Shown: in pieces, positions 24,700 through 32,948 of the stretch
Position numbering within the stretch: the first letter of the stretch is position 1
How the letters are laid out: every line of letters begins with the position of its first letter
From: Bradyrhizobium sp. LHD-71
Lineage (GTDB): Bacteria > Pseudomonadota > Alphaproteobacteria > Rhizobiales > Xanthobacteraceae
Reading direction: 5' to 3'
NCBI RefSeq assembly: GCF_031157255.1
Contig: NZ_JAVIFX010000031.1
Location: 1 to 64,000, forward strand
DNA length: 64,000 bases
Notes under the pieces: generated by a model
Database searches by the model: none
The model's input: only the letters and a program-made list of their open reading frames with translations
Told to the model about the DNA's origin: nothing
Program-made: the position numbers and the translations under genes

Positions 24700-26010
24700 T
24701 TACTTGTTGCTGTACGTCGTGCCCGCCGGCAGCGGCAGCACGGCCTCGCGTTGCGCCTGGCTCTTCGGCCACACCACATACGACTTGTCGTCGATGTACT
24801 GGATGACGACCGGGAACGATCGCTCGTTCTGCCCGGCCATCTGCTGGCCCTCGCCATAGAATTTCACGCCGAAGCCGAGCATGGTCCCGCCTTCCGGCAG
24901 GTCCACTTCCAGTGCGGCCTTGCGCAAGGCTTCCGGATCGACGCCGCCGTGCTTCTTGATGGCCCGCGGCAGCACTTCCGTCATCAGTACGTAGGTGTTC
25001 GAGGCGGCCATGCCGACATGGGCCGAACGGATCGCCATGCCCGGCTTCACCTTGTCGAATTCCTCACCCACCGTCTTGATCACCGGCAGCAGCTTGGGAT
25101 CCAGGCTCTTTTCGTTGGCGAGCCAGATCGAGATCGGGTCGGCGTTGAAGATATAATTTACGTCGGTGCCGAGACCTTCCTTCAGCTTCTCGTACACTCC
25201 GTAGCCGGCACCGTGGCCGACAAGCGCTGCAAACTTCAATCCCTGCTCGCGCGCCTGGCGCAACAGCAGCGTGATGTCCGGATTGTAGCCGGTGTGGAAA
25301 ATCACGTCCGCCCGCGCCCGCTTCAGCTTGGTGACCAGCGAGGAAAGATCGGGCGCAGTCGCCGCATAACCTTCTTTCAGCACGACGTTGAAGCCGGCCT
25401 TCTTGGCGCCGGCCTCGTTGCCTTTCGCCACGTCGACACCATAAGCGCCGTCCTCGTGGATGATGGCCACCCGCAGGTCTTTCGGCTCCTTGCCGAGCTT
25501 TGCCTTCGAATTCTGGGCGATAAAGTCCGTGGTCATCAGCCCGAACTGGTCGCCGCTTGCCTGCGGACGGAAGACGTATTTGTAGTTCTTGTTCTCGAGC
25601 ACGGCCGAGGAAATGCAGGTGGTGATCCACATGAATTTCTTCAGCTGCTCGACGCGACCGGCCACCGGCACGCACTGCGCCGAGGAGAAGAAGCCCAGCA
25701 GGACGTCGACTTTTTCCTGCTCGATCAGCCGCACCGCCTCGTTGATGGCGATGTCCGGCTTGCTCTGAGCGTCGGCATAGACCGCCTCGACCTTGTAGCC
25801 CTCGACCCCGGTCTTGACGTACTGGTCGAGCATGATCTTGGCTCCGGTATATTGCAGTTCGGAACCACCGCCGGCGAGCGGGCCGGTCAGGTCATAGATC
25901 ACGCCAATCTTGATTTTTTTCTCCTGGGCCTCAGCCGAAGCCCCCGCCCCCAGCGCCGCAACCGCGGCCACGAACGCACCGAACAGTCGGGCAGTCTTAC
26001 GCTTCAGCAT
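24700..26010 (-). CDS. HAAT-family periplasmic substrate-binding protein of the second Liv operon
   Basis: This 436-residue Peripla_BP_6 protein has a Sec signal (MLKRKTARLFGAFVAAVAAL, cut after SAEA) and the entry strand KIKIGVIYDLTGPLAGGGSE. Later segments such as LIEQEKVDVLLGFFSSAQC and AIIHEDGAYGVDVAKGNE fit the family. At 436 residues it is longer than LivK of E. coli and resembles the larger members that often bind aromatic or short-chain organic acids; the ligand is not known. ATG 26010 has GGGAGGG five bases upstream, which decides the start among three in-frame ATGs. Confidence 0.92.
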   Translation of the reverse strand: MLKRKTARLFGAFVAAVAALGAGASAEAQEKKIKIGVIYDLTGPLAGGGSELQYTGAKIMLDQYVKTGVEGYKVEAVYADAQSKPDIAINEAVRLIEQEKVDVLLGFFSSAQCVPVAGRVEQLKKFMWITTCISSAVLENKNYKYVFRPQASGDQFGLMTTDFIAQNSKAKLGKEPKDLRVAIIHEDGAYGVDVAKGNEAGAKKAGFNVVLKEGYAATAPDLSSLVTKLKRARADVIFHTGYNPDITLLLRQAREQGLKFAALVGHGAGYGVYEKLKEGLGTDVNYIFNADPISIWLANEKSLDPKLLPVIKTVGEEFDKVKPGMAIRSAHVGMAASNTYVLMTEVLPRAIKKHGGVDPEALRKAALEVDLPEGGTMLGFGVKFYGEGQQMAGQNERSFPVVIQYIDDKSYVVWPKSQAQREAVLPLPAGTTYSNK

Positions 26011-26288
26011 GAAACCCTCCCCTTTATTGTGCATCGCGTTTCTTGGTTTTGTTGGTGACATCACAGGGGGAGCGCGGTTCGATGTCAAGGGACGGAAGCC
26101 GCGACATTTGCGAAGGGCGCAAGTCGAACGCCGTCCACGGGCACACGAAGCGGGCCATTCGTCGAACGGCAACGCGAACGAACTTGGGCGCGCCACCCAT
26201 CAAAATCATCGCATTATAGGCGAAGTCTTTGAATTTGTTCCCAAACAGCTCCTCTTGCCATCGGCTCGCCGCCCGCCACATGATTCAT

Positions 26289-26513
26289 ATGGACAAGCCA
26301 TCTGACATGCTGCGTCAGAACGCGGAGAACTGCCTGGAGCTTTCCGAGAAGGCTGCGAGCGAGCCTTCGAGCCGGCGGTATCAACGGATGGCTGAGGCAT
26401 GGAATGCCCTCGCCGACGAGCAGGACTGGCTTGACGGCGAAGTTCCGCCAATCGCTGCGCCTGATTTGAAAGGCGCGGCTATCCCTGCCGCACCGAAGCC
26501 CGATGTGAGCTGA
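26289..26513 (+). CDS. Small protein of unknown function (74 aa)
   Basis: The protein begins MDKPSDMLRQNAENCLELSE and contains RRYQRMAEAWNALADEQDWL. This pattern of an N-terminal helix with Asn-Cys, followed by an Ala/Arg-rich helix ending EQDWL, is one I associate with short Bradyrhizobium proteins of unknown role. It has no signal or membrane segment and looks wholly helical. In-frame ATGs at 26229 and 26280 are alternatives; none has a strong ribosome site. It is the first of five very small genes in a gene-poor 2 kb stretch. Confidence 0.6.
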   Translation: MDKPSDMLRQNAENCLELSEKAASEPSSRRYQRMAEAWNALADEQDWLDGEVPPIAAPDLKGAAIPAAPKPDVS

Positions 26514-26689
26514 GCTTCCCGTTTGCTCCAAATTATGCGCCGCCGGAGCGTTGCATCACGGCAACACTCGGAAGATTCAACAGCGCCGCCACGCGCGACA
26601 TCTCGTCGAATCGCCAGATCTCACGTCTGCTTGAAGCGCCGAAACATCACGGGGCCGCCGACGTTCGTTCGGGACTGGAGGGCGAAGTT

Positions 26690-26854
26690 ATGTGGGCACT
26701 GTTTGCAGACGGAAAACAAATCAGCCGTGCATTTCAAACCGAAAAGGAAGCATGGCATCTCGCACGCAAGAGTTCCTTGATCGACGACGGAAGACTGCCG
26801 AAGGGGTTTGAAATTCGTCAGATCCAGATGAAGGAACGAACTCACGCAGCGTGA
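26690..26854 (+). CDS. Very small protein of unknown function (54 aa)
   Basis: ATG 26690 opens a 54-residue frame ending at TGA 26852-26854. GGAGGGC lies about 9 bases upstream. The sequence starts MWALFADGKQISRAFQTEKE and continues with a helix and then LIDDGRLPKGFEIRQIQ. Its alternating strand-helix-strand look and the DGKQIS/KEAWH motifs resemble a small family seen in Bradyrhizobium. It is soluble and uncharacterised. It overlaps a longer frame in another phase that I regard as noise because it has no ribosome site and a poor composition. Confidence 0.6.
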   Translation: MWALFADGKQISRAFQTEKEAWHLARKSSLIDDGRLPKGFEIRQIQMKERTHAA

Positions 26855-27041
26855 GCTCTTCGCTCGAACGCGCATTGTCCCTGCAGCTCGGCGAATGCCA
26901 ACTCCTGTGCAGGATGCACAGAAGAACGCTATACTGCTGGACAGCGCAAACGAGCGGCCTCGACCGCGGATCCGTTGGGCTCCGCGGTCAGCTTTCGCCA
27001 TGTCCGAAAAACCAAATGCCAGCGAAGAAGCTTACGCTGTC

Positions 27042-27227
27042 TTAGCTATCGTCCGTCTGCGGCTTGCCCCATTTGGCAATGTCGACAAATCCATCCGGAT
27101 TGTCGCCGTCGGCGGACGGAACGGCTTTGGTCTCACAATCCCGTTCCTGCTGAAGTCGTCGCATCTGTGCGGACCATCTCGATTCGATCCGCTGTTGGAT
27201 ATCAAGCGGCAAGTCTGACGCGCCCAT
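27042..27227 (-). CDS. Small hypothetical protein (61 aa)
   Basis: From ATG 27227 the frame reads MGASDLPLDIQQRIESRWSA, then a basic helix MRRLQQERD and a polar tail ending GKPQTDDS. It is probably a soluble helical protein; the DIQQRIE-RW pattern is seen in other short rhizobial proteins. A GGGGG stretch lies at ribosome-site distance. The frame is open to 27302, but the extra residues read from unlikely DNA. No function can be offered. An overlapping plus-strand frame (26895-27218) is rejected as its shadow. Confidence 0.5.
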   Translation of the reverse strand: MGASDLPLDIQQRIESRWSAQMRRLQQERDCETKAVPSADGDNPDGFVDIAKWGKPQTDDS

Positions 27228-27451
27228 TCTGAACCCCCAAAGTTCAAGAAGAATCACAATTGAGCGCCCGCATGCTGGCGGAAGTTTGATTCGTCTGTGC
27301 ACATTGCAATTTTCGTTGCGGAAAATGTCATCACTTCGTTACACCGCGCGCTGGAACCGGCGAACGTTATCTGCAGAAAACAACTATTCATGACAGTCGT
27401 TTGGCAGCAAACGTTACAGTGTCGCCGAAGGCCGGCACCGCAATTCACAAG

Positions 27452-27634
27452 CTACGGCGAGTGCGGAAGCTCACGGATCTTGATGAAATACTGCACCGAC
27501 GCGTCGGCAGCGACCGCCAAGCCGTCCGGGTCGACGAGTGCCCATGCGATCGCCGCAACCGCGACCGCCATCAATAGAGCAATGATTGCCGCCTGCCATT
27601 CAGGCATCTGGCGGCTTTCCCCTTCGTCCCACAT
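27452..27634 (-). CDS. Small single-pass membrane protein (60 aa)
   Basis: The frame from ATG 27634 begins MWDEGESRQMPEWQ, followed by one strongly hydrophobic segment AAIIALLMAVAVAAIAWALV and a short polar tail ending IKIRELPHSP. It would be a single-pass inner-membrane protein. The frame is open to 27679, and an inner ATG (MPEWQ) is also possible. No strong ribosome site was found and no family is recognised, so this remains a modest call. Confidence 0.4.
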   Translation of the reverse strand: MWDEGESRQMPEWQAAIIALLMAVAVAAIAWALVDPDGLAVAADASVQYFIKIRELPHSP

Positions 27635-27900
27635 TCGCTTCCCGATACCGATACAAAAACTGCCGGAAATGACCGGCATATCGTCGTCGAGCCAGCATCC
27701 GTCGCCGCCCCTCCCGGGACATCATCCATTCGGATGATGTCCGCAGTCGCTCGGTTGGACGCGCGGGACGTTGCGTCACACCTCACGTTCGAACGAGGCG
27801 CAACTGCATTCACATGAACTGAAATCACGAAGCTGATGTAGGCGCTTAGCCTTGCAGACCGATTGCGCGCGGTGCGTTGCCAACGGCGTGATGCTCGCCG

Positions 27901-28122
27901 TCACCAATCCACAAGCAGAAGAGCGCCGCCCAGCACGACGAGGGCCAAGCCGGGCCAGTTCTCCTTCAGACTGAATCCGGCTCCGGGCCTCGAGGGCTCC
28001 AAAGTGGGTTCTGCAGCGGAGGTGCGTCTGAGATCACTCAGCCGTCCGCGCCAGATCGGCGGGGTCGCCAGAAGCACCAAACCGCCCAGAACCAACAACG
28101 CGCCAAGCAAGGTGACTGCCAT
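27901..28122 (-). CDS. Small two-helix membrane protein (73 aa)
   Basis: ATG 28122 has GGAGG five bases upstream. The protein starts MAVTLLGALLVLGGLVLLAT (helix 1), has a cytoplasmic or periplasmic middle with PPIWRGRLSDLRR, and ends with helix 2, LALVVLGGALLLVDW, at the extreme C-terminus. Such proteins are usual in Bradyrhizobium genomes and have no known function. It follows the DUF35 gene on the same strand, but a hairpin (28171-28194) lies between them. Confidence 0.6.
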   Translation of the reverse strand: MAVTLLGALLVLGGLVLLATPPIWRGRLSDLRRTSAAEPTLEPSRPGAGFSLKENWPGLALVVLGGALLLVDW

Positions 28123-28170
28123 GGGTGCCTCCACGGCGAGAGCAGTCGGGATCACGACTCTTAAACTTGG

Positions 28171-28194
28171 CTGGAGGAAACTTTGTTCCTCCAG
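28171..28194. terminator. Perfect hairpin after the DUF35 gene
   Basis: CTGGAGGAA (28171-28179) pairs with TTCCTCCAG (28186-28194) over a 6-base loop. It lies 6 bases beyond the stop of the DUF35 gene on the minus strand. No T-run follows, so termination is likely but not proven. On the minus strand the same bases contain GGAAC, 18 bases before GTT, a weak match to an EcfG promoter for the small membrane protein downstream. Confidence 0.4.
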
Positions 28195-28199
28195 ATGCC

Positions 28200-28718
28200 T
28201 CATTCCGGTCGATATCGCCAGGCGTCGGCCTTCTGCGTGGCTTCCTCGTCAATCGTCCACTGTGGCAGCGAAAGACCGGGGGCAACGTCTGAAAACACCA
28301 TGCGCACACGGGTACCAATGCCGACACGGCTGACATCCTTGCGCGGCGCGAGCACACCGTCCGCCGTCGCAAGGTTGCCGATCACGCGCAAGCCTTCGTC
28401 AGGCGTCGGCTTGCCGCTCTGCGTATCGAGTTCGACCAGCAGGATCAGATAAGGCACGTACGGCTTGAACGCCGGCTGGATGGCGTGATGCACCTCCGTA
28501 TAGGAGTGCACCGTTCCTTTGCCTTCCACCGGCACCCAATCCGATCTTTCGTCCGTGCACCATGGACAGGCCGTCGCCGGAGGATAGCGAAACAGATGAC
28601 AGCCGCAGCAGCGCTGCAGGTGGAAGTCGTGCTTCGCACAGTGGGCGAAATAGTCGAGATTCTCCTTGTCGAGCTCGTTGATCTCGAGCGGCATTCCCAA
28701 GTATTCGGCGGAGATCAT
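28200..28718 (-). CDS. DUF35 zinc-ribbon/OB-fold protein, thiolase partner
   Basis: This 172-residue protein has the two-part DUF35 form. A zinc ribbon (about residues 37-55) contains RCCGCHLF and CPWC, and an OB-fold follows with KGTVHSYTEVHHAI and LILLVELDT. DUF35 proteins associate with thiolase-superfamily enzymes. Known pairs are BbsA-BbsB of toluene degradation and the ChsH2 DUF35 domain with Ltp2 of steroid side-chain cleavage. The thiolase-like gene lies directly upstream on the same strand, 100 bases away, so the two proteins probably form a complex. ATG 28718 is preceded by AGGATGAGG. Confidence 0.88.
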   Translation of the reverse strand: MISAEYLGMPLEINELDKENLDYFAHCAKHDFHLQRCCGCHLFRYPPATACPWCTDERSDWVPVEGKGTVHSYTEVHHAIQPAFKPYVPYLILLVELDTQSGKPTPDEGLRVIGNLATADGVLAPRKDVSRVGIGTRVRMVFSDVAPGLSLPQWTIDEEATQKADAWRYRPE

Positions 28719-28737
28719 ATCCTCATCCTATCGTGTC

Positions 28738-28808
28738 TGCTTCACCTTTCCCCGCTCTTTCGCGGGGAGACGTGAAGGACGGCTCCTTGTGCTTTGCTCG
28801 CGATGACA
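28738..28808. repeat. Hairpin and REP remnant between thiolase and DUF35 genes
   Basis: TCCCCGC and GCGGGGA pair around a 6-base loop near 28749-28768, and the outer TTCAC/GTGAA bases can extend the stem. Just to the right, TGCTTTGCTCGCGATGAC (ending 28807) is a degenerate REP right arm, close to the CTTTGCTCGCAATGAC of the element at 24569. It lies within the thiolase-DUF35 transcription unit, so it may uncouple the two genes. Confidence 0.5.
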
Positions 28809-28818
28809 CTTGACGCGT

Positions 28819-30090
28819 TCATCCCCGCCGCATCACGAGCGCCGAGCCGGTGCCAGGCATCGCCCAGCCCATGTTCGCGCTCACCTCGGCGTCCTTGACC
28901 TGGCGGCAACCACCTTCGCGATAGTCGTAGGTGTGCCGGCGCTTGCCGTCCGGACCGATCGGGCACGAGTCGTCCGCATCATGGCGCAACTGGCGGACAT
29001 TCTCGATCACCATGGCGATGCCGTGGGTGTAGCCTTCGCACAGGTGACCGCCGCTGGTGTTGTTCGGGCGCTTGCCGCCGAGCTTGATCGTGCCGTCACT
29101 GACGTAAGCGCCGCCCTCCCCCTTCTTGCAGAAGCCGTAATCCTCGAGCTGCAGCATGGTCGTGAAGGTGAACGCGTCGTACGACCCGGTCAGGTCGACA
29201 TCTTCCGGCCCGACGCCCGCGTTCGGCCAGAGAATCTCCTTGGCGTAATGGCCGGCGACGGTCGAGATGGGCCCTGTCTGATAATGCATGTCCACGCGCG
29301 GCTTGCAGCAGCGGCCGACGACGCCCCGGATCAGCACCGGATGGTGCTGCAGATCACGCGCCCGCTCGGCGCTGGTGACGATGATGGCGTTGGCATTGTC
29401 GGTCTCGACGCAGCAGTCGAGCAGATGCAGCGGCTTGCAAATCATGCGGCTGGTGACGACGTCCTCGACCGTCACGCGCTTCTTATAGAGCGCCTTCGGA
29501 TTGTTGGATGCATGGTGGCTGTGTGCGACGCGGACGGCGGCCACCTGCTCTGCCGTCGTGCCATAGTCGTACATGTGCCGCATGAACGATGGGGCGAACA
29601 TCTGCCCGGCACTCTGCCAGCCATAGCTTCGCGAATGCAACATGTCGCCCGAGACCGGCGCCGCCGCGCGCGCGCCGGTGCCGCCGATGCGAACCTGGCT
29701 GAAGCCGTTCATCGAACGGAAGATGACGACTGTCTTGCACATGCCGGCTTCGATCACGCCGATAGCGATGCCGATCAGCGCCTCGGTGGACGATCCGCCG
29801 CCGAACACATCCATGTAGAAGTTGAGGCGGATGCCCAGATCTCCCGCAACGAAGGGCGAGAACACGGAATCGTTCGACTGATACGACAGCATGCCGTCGA
29901 TGTCGGACGCCTTCAGCCCGGCGTCGGCCATCGCCGCCTTCACCGCATGTGTCGCCATAGCACGTGTGGATTTGGCGCGCGTGGTCTGCGTCGATCCGCG
30001 CGTGTAGTCGGTCTCGCCGACGCCGACGATGGCATATTTGTCACGCAGAAATTTCGGCGTAGTAGCGTCGACGTTGTCAGGCATCGGCAT
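28819..30090 (-). CDS. Thiolase-superfamily protein lacking the usual catalytic cysteine (Ltp/SCP2-like)
   Basis: This 423-residue protein has the thiolase fold: an entry KYAIVGVGETDYTRG, then a segment FGGGSSTEALIGIAIGVIEA where classical thiolases have the nucleophilic Cys. Here that site reads Gly/Ser. The region NNTSGGHLCEGYTHGIAMV supplies the family His. The C-terminal GxCxG motif of thiolases is replaced by WAMPGTGSALVM. Both Cys losses are shared by lipid-transfer-type members such as Ltp2, which with DUF35 acts as an aldolase on acyl-CoA side chains. The DUF35 gene downstream supports such a lyase or condensing role. The substrate is unknown; no other steroid or toluene genes are in the window. 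The start could be either of two ATGs (30090 or 30084). Confidence 0.88.
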   Translation of the reverse strand: MPMPDNVDATTPKFLRDKYAIVGVGETDYTRGSTQTTRAKSTRAMATHAVKAAMADAGLKASDIDGMLSYQSNDSVFSPFVAGDLGIRLNFYMDVFGGGSSTEALIGIAIGVIEAGMCKTVVIFRSMNGFSQVRIGGTGARAAAPVSGDMLHSRSYGWQSAGQMFAPSFMRHMYDYGTTAEQVAAVRVAHSHHASNNPKALYKKRVTVEDVVTSRMICKPLHLLDCCVETDNANAIIVTSAERARDLQHHPVLIRGVVGRCCKPRVDMHYQTGPISTVAGHYAKEILWPNAGVGPEDVDLTGSYDAFTFTTMLQLEDYGFCKKGEGGAYVSDGTIKLGGKRPNNTSGGHLCEGYTHGIAMVIENVRQLRHDADDSCPIGPDGKRRHTYDYREGGCRQVKDAEVSANMGWAMPGTGSALVMRRG

Positions 30091-30142
30091 GACGCGCCCC
30101 TCCCGTTTTCTTCATCGTTGCCATTCAGCGTATCGGCGAAAC

Positions 30143-30205
30143 AATCCGCGCGGCAAGTCTCCGTCACGCAGCTCTGGATTGCTTGTCTCAACGCGCCAAT
30201 GACGC
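30143..30205. repeat. Degenerate REP-like element in a divergent promoter region
   Basis: The sequence reads GGCGAAACAATCCG on the left and CTGGATTGCTTGTCTC followed by GCCAATGACGC on the right, an eroded form of the REP family described at 24569 and 34243. It occupies the 206-base gap between the divergent thiolase-like and TctC-like genes, where both promoters must also lie. Confidence 0.45.
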
Positions 30206-30296
30206 AGTGCAGTGAAACAGGCGGCGCGAAAACGCAGCCTTGCCCGCTCTACCGGAGCGTTGCAAACTCTCGGTCAAACGCTGTCGGAGCCTGCCC

Positions 30297-31292
30297 ATGG
30301 ACCGCCGCACCATTCTCGCGTCGATCGCGACTGCGCCGCTCTGGCAACTCGGTCTCGGGTCGTCCCGACCGGCGCGTGCGCAGGCGGAATGGCCTACCCG
30401 CAACATCACGATCATCGTGCCGTTTCCCGCGGGCGGCCAGGCCGATCTCGCCGCACGGCCGGTGGCGCTGGCGCTGGAACGACAGCTTGGAAAGCCGGTG
30501 CTCGTTGACAATCGTGCAGGCGGCGCCGGCGGGTCGATCGGCAACGCGCAGGCCGCACGCGCAGACGCCGACGGCCATACACTTCTGATGACGTTATCCT
30601 CCCTGGCGGTCCTTCCCGAGTCCGACCGGCTCTTCGGCCGGCCTGTCGCTTATGAAGTCTCCGACTTTGCGCCGGTGGCTCGCGTCCTCGCCGATCCGAC
30701 CTTGCTTGCCGTTCCGGCAGCCGCACCGTGGCGGACCGTGCAGGATCTGGTCGACGACGCGACGAAACGCCCAGGGCAGATTCCTTACGGATCATCGGGA
30801 CCGTACGGCACGCTGCACATCGCGATGGAGATGTTCGCCGCAAGCGCAGGCATCAAATTGCAGCACGTGCCGTACCGTGGTGCCGCGCCGGCGTTGACCG
30901 GGCTGCTTTCCGGCACGGTTCAGGCGCTTGCGTCAGCTCCCGGCGTACTGAAGCAGCAGGTCGACGACGGAAAGATCCGCGTACTCGCCAACTGGGGCGC
31001 CGAGCGCATTCCCTCGTTTCCGGATCTGCCGACCTTTAAGGAACTCGGATACAAGGACGTCGAGTTCTACATCTGGGCAGGCCTCTTCGCGCAGCGGGCG
31101 ACGCCCGAGCCGGTCATGACCAAGCTCCGCGCCGCGATGCGCGAAGCGGTGAAGGTCCCGGATGTGGTAAAAACGTTTGAAGCGGCGGGTAGCCCCGTCG
31201 CCTACCTCGACACGCCGGAATTCTCTGCATTCGTCGATGCGGACAGCGCCCGTCTGATCGCTGCGGTCAAGAAGATCGGCAAGGTGGGGTGA
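30297..31292 (+). CDS. Tripartite tricarboxylate transporter-type substrate-binding protein (Bug/TctC)
   Basis: This 331-residue periplasmic binding protein has family hallmarks WPTRNITIIVPFPAGGQADL, KPVLVDNRAGGAGGSIGN, GPYGTLHIAMEMF and HVPYRGAAPALTGLLSG. The N-terminus MDRRTILASIATAPLW is a Tat-type signal ending at ARAQA. ATG 30297 gives exactly this signal, while the frame open from 30240 would bury it. Bug proteins bind mono-, di- or tricarboxylates or aromatic acids. No TctA/TctB membrane genes lie next to it, so it is an orphan binding protein, which is frequent for this family. It diverges from the thiolase/DUF35 genes; a functional link is possible but not shown. Confidence 0.92.
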   Translation: MDRRTILASIATAPLWQLGLGSSRPARAQAEWPTRNITIIVPFPAGGQADLAARPVALALERQLGKPVLVDNRAGGAGGSIGNAQAARADADGHTLLMTLSSLAVLPESDRLFGRPVAYEVSDFAPVARVLADPTLLAVPAAAPWRTVQDLVDDATKRPGQIPYGSSGPYGTLHIAMEMFAASAGIKLQHVPYRGAAPALTGLLSGTVQALASAPGVLKQQVDDGKIRVLANWGAERIPSFPDLPTFKELGYKDVEFYIWAGLFAQRATPEPVMTKLRAAMREAVKVPDVVKTFEAAGSPVAYLDTPEFSAFVDADSARLIAAVKKIGKVG

Positions 31293-31305
31293 GAGCTTGC
31301 GAGCC

Positions 31306-31388
31306 TGTAGCTGGCATGAGCGAAACGATATGCGGGGACACCCGGCGGAGATTCAGACCCGGCGTCGCTGCGCTCGGCCGGGCTACGG
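31306..31388. repeat. GTAGCCCGG-class palindromic repeat (divergent copy)
   Basis: Starting GTAGCTGGCATGAGCG at 31306 and ending CGGCCGGGCTAC at 31388, this element has arms that pair (GTAGC/GCTAC outermost) and is related to the unit at 13818. It fills the gap between the convergent TctC-like and SpoVR genes. A bidirectional terminator role is plausible from its position. Confidence 0.6.
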
Positions 31389-31400
31389 TTTGAGGTTGCG

Positions 31401-32948
31401 TCAAGCCGCTGCGGCCACGATGCCGGGACGCGGAGTTGCGGTGTGCTCCTTCAGCACCGTACCCGTGCCATCGACCTCTTTCAGCACCACGTCGTAGGTC
31501 CAGAGGTCGGCGAGATTCTGCAGAACCATCTTCAAGTCGGCCTCGTTCAGGAGCGAGCCTCTGACGACGGCATGACGGAGCTCGAGCCGGCGATCGCCGG
31601 CAAGGTCGACGTCCACCACCTCGATGTTCGGATCGATGACGCCGACGTCGTATTGGCGCGACAACTCGCGGCGGATGCGACGGAAACCGCGCTCGTCATG
31701 GATCGCATCGACGCGGATGCCCTCCGTGACGGCCGGATCGTCATGCAGATGGAACATCCGCATGCTGCGCATCAGCCGCGGTGACAGGAACTGGCTGATG
31801 AAGCTCTCGTCGCGATAGTTCGCCCAAACCTCGCGCAACACTGCCGGCGCGTCGCCCGTGCCTGCGATGTCCGGAAACCATTCCCGATCCTCGTCATCGG
31901 GCTCGGTGACGATCCGCTCGATATCGCGCATCATCGAAAAGCCGAGCGCGTACGGATTGAACCCGGAGAAATGCGGATTGTCGAAATCCGGCTGAAACAC
32001 GACGTTGGTGTGGGACTGCAGGAACTCGAGGAAGTTTCCATCGGAGATCCGCCGCTGCTCGTGCAGACGGTTGATGATGCGATAGTGCACCCAGGTCGCC
32101 GTCCCCTCGTTCATCACCTTGGTCTGCCCCTGGGGATAGAAATACTGGGCGATGTGCCGGACGATCCGCAGCAGCTCCCGCTGCCACTGCTGCAGCCGCG
32201 GCGCAGATTTCTCGAGAAAATAGAGCATGTTCTCCTGCGGCAGGCCGAGCAGTGCACGGCGCTTATCGCCACTCAGCTCTGACGCGCTCTTCGACGGGCC
32301 GCTCGGGACCGTGCGCCACAGGTCATTGAAGACGGTCTCGGCATGCTCGCGCCGCTCCAGCGCCCGCTTCTCCTCCGAGCGCAGATCGAGCTTCTTGTTG
32401 CCGGGATAGCGGAACACACCGTGCGACATCAACGAATGCGCCGCATCCAGCGTCCGTTCCACCGCCGCGTGGCCGTGCCGCTCCTCGCATTGCGCCACAT
32501 AGGTCTTGGCGAACTCAAGGTAGTCGAGGATGCCGTCGGCGTCTGTCCACTGCCGGAACAGGTAGTTGTTCTTGAAGAAGTGGTTGTGACCGAAGGCGGC
32601 GTGCGCGATGACCAGCGTCTGCATCATCGCGGTGTTCTCCTCCATCAGGTAGGAGATGCACGGCGAGGAATTGATGACGATCTCATACGCCAATCCCATC
32701 AAACCCTTGCGGTAGAAGGCCTCCTGATGGGCGAAGTGCTTGCCGAACGACCAGTGCTTGTAGAACAGCGGCATGCCGACCGACGAATACGCGTCGAGCA
32801 TCTGCTCGGACGTGATCACCTCGATCTGGTTCGGATAGATATCGAGCCCGAGATCCTTTCGCGCGATCTCGTCGCAGGCTTCGTGAATGCGCCGCAACGT
32901 CGAGAAATCCCAGTCGGCGCCCCGGAAGAGCGGCTCGAAGTCCGTCAT
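31401..32948 (-). CDS. SpoVR family protein (YcgB-like)
   Basis: This 515-residue SpoVR-family protein has no established activity. In Bacillus SpoVR supports the spore cortex, but in non-sporulating proteobacteria it occurs with PrkA and YeaH. Family landmarks include the N-terminal EVITSEQMLDAYSSVGMPLF, YKHWSFGKHFAHQE, the central GLAYEIVINSSPCISYLMEE and MNEGTATWVHYRIIN. Length is normal for the family (about 510). ATG 32948 overlaps the yeaH stop as ATGA; the open frame further upstream lies over yeaH. It is the last gene of the prkA-yeaH-spoVR operon. It is soluble and has no signal peptide. Confidence 0.94.
   Translation of the reverse strand: MTDFEPLFRGADWDFSTLRRIHEACDEIARKDLGLDIYPNQIEVITSEQMLDAYSSVGMPLFYKHWSFGKHFAHQEAFYRKGLMGLAYEIVINSSPCISYLMEENTAMMQTLVIAHAAFGHNHFFKNNYLFRQWTDADGILDYLEFAKTYVAQCEERHGHAAVERTLDAAHSLMSHGVFRYPGNKKLDLRSEEKRALERREHAETVFNDLWRTVPSGPSKSASELSGDKRRALLGLPQENMLYFLEKSAPRLQQWQRELLRIVRHIAQYFYPQGQTKVMNEGTATWVHYRIINRLHEQRRISDGNFLEFLQSHTNVVFQPDFDNPHFSGFNPYALGFSMMRDIERIVTEPDDEDREWFPDIAGTGDAPAVLREVWANYRDESFISQFLSPRLMRSMRMFHLHDDPAVTEGIRVDAIHDERGFRRIRRELSRQYDVGVIDPNIEVVDVDLAGDRRLELRHAVVRGSLLNEADLKMVLQNLADLWTYDVVLKEVDGTGTVLKEHTATPRPGIVAAAA

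Noticed and set aside
26895..27218. 107-residue plus-strand frame
   Set aside because: Overlaps the minus-strand 61-residue gene, which has a better start region and helix pattern; no ribosome site.
27254..27448. 64-residue minus-strand frame with several Cys
   Set aside because: No ribosome site, and irregular composition with no predicted structure; probably chance.
28810..30588. 592-residue plus-strand open frame
   Set aside because: Antisense over the thiolase-like gene; the thiolase protein has clear family motifs and this one none.
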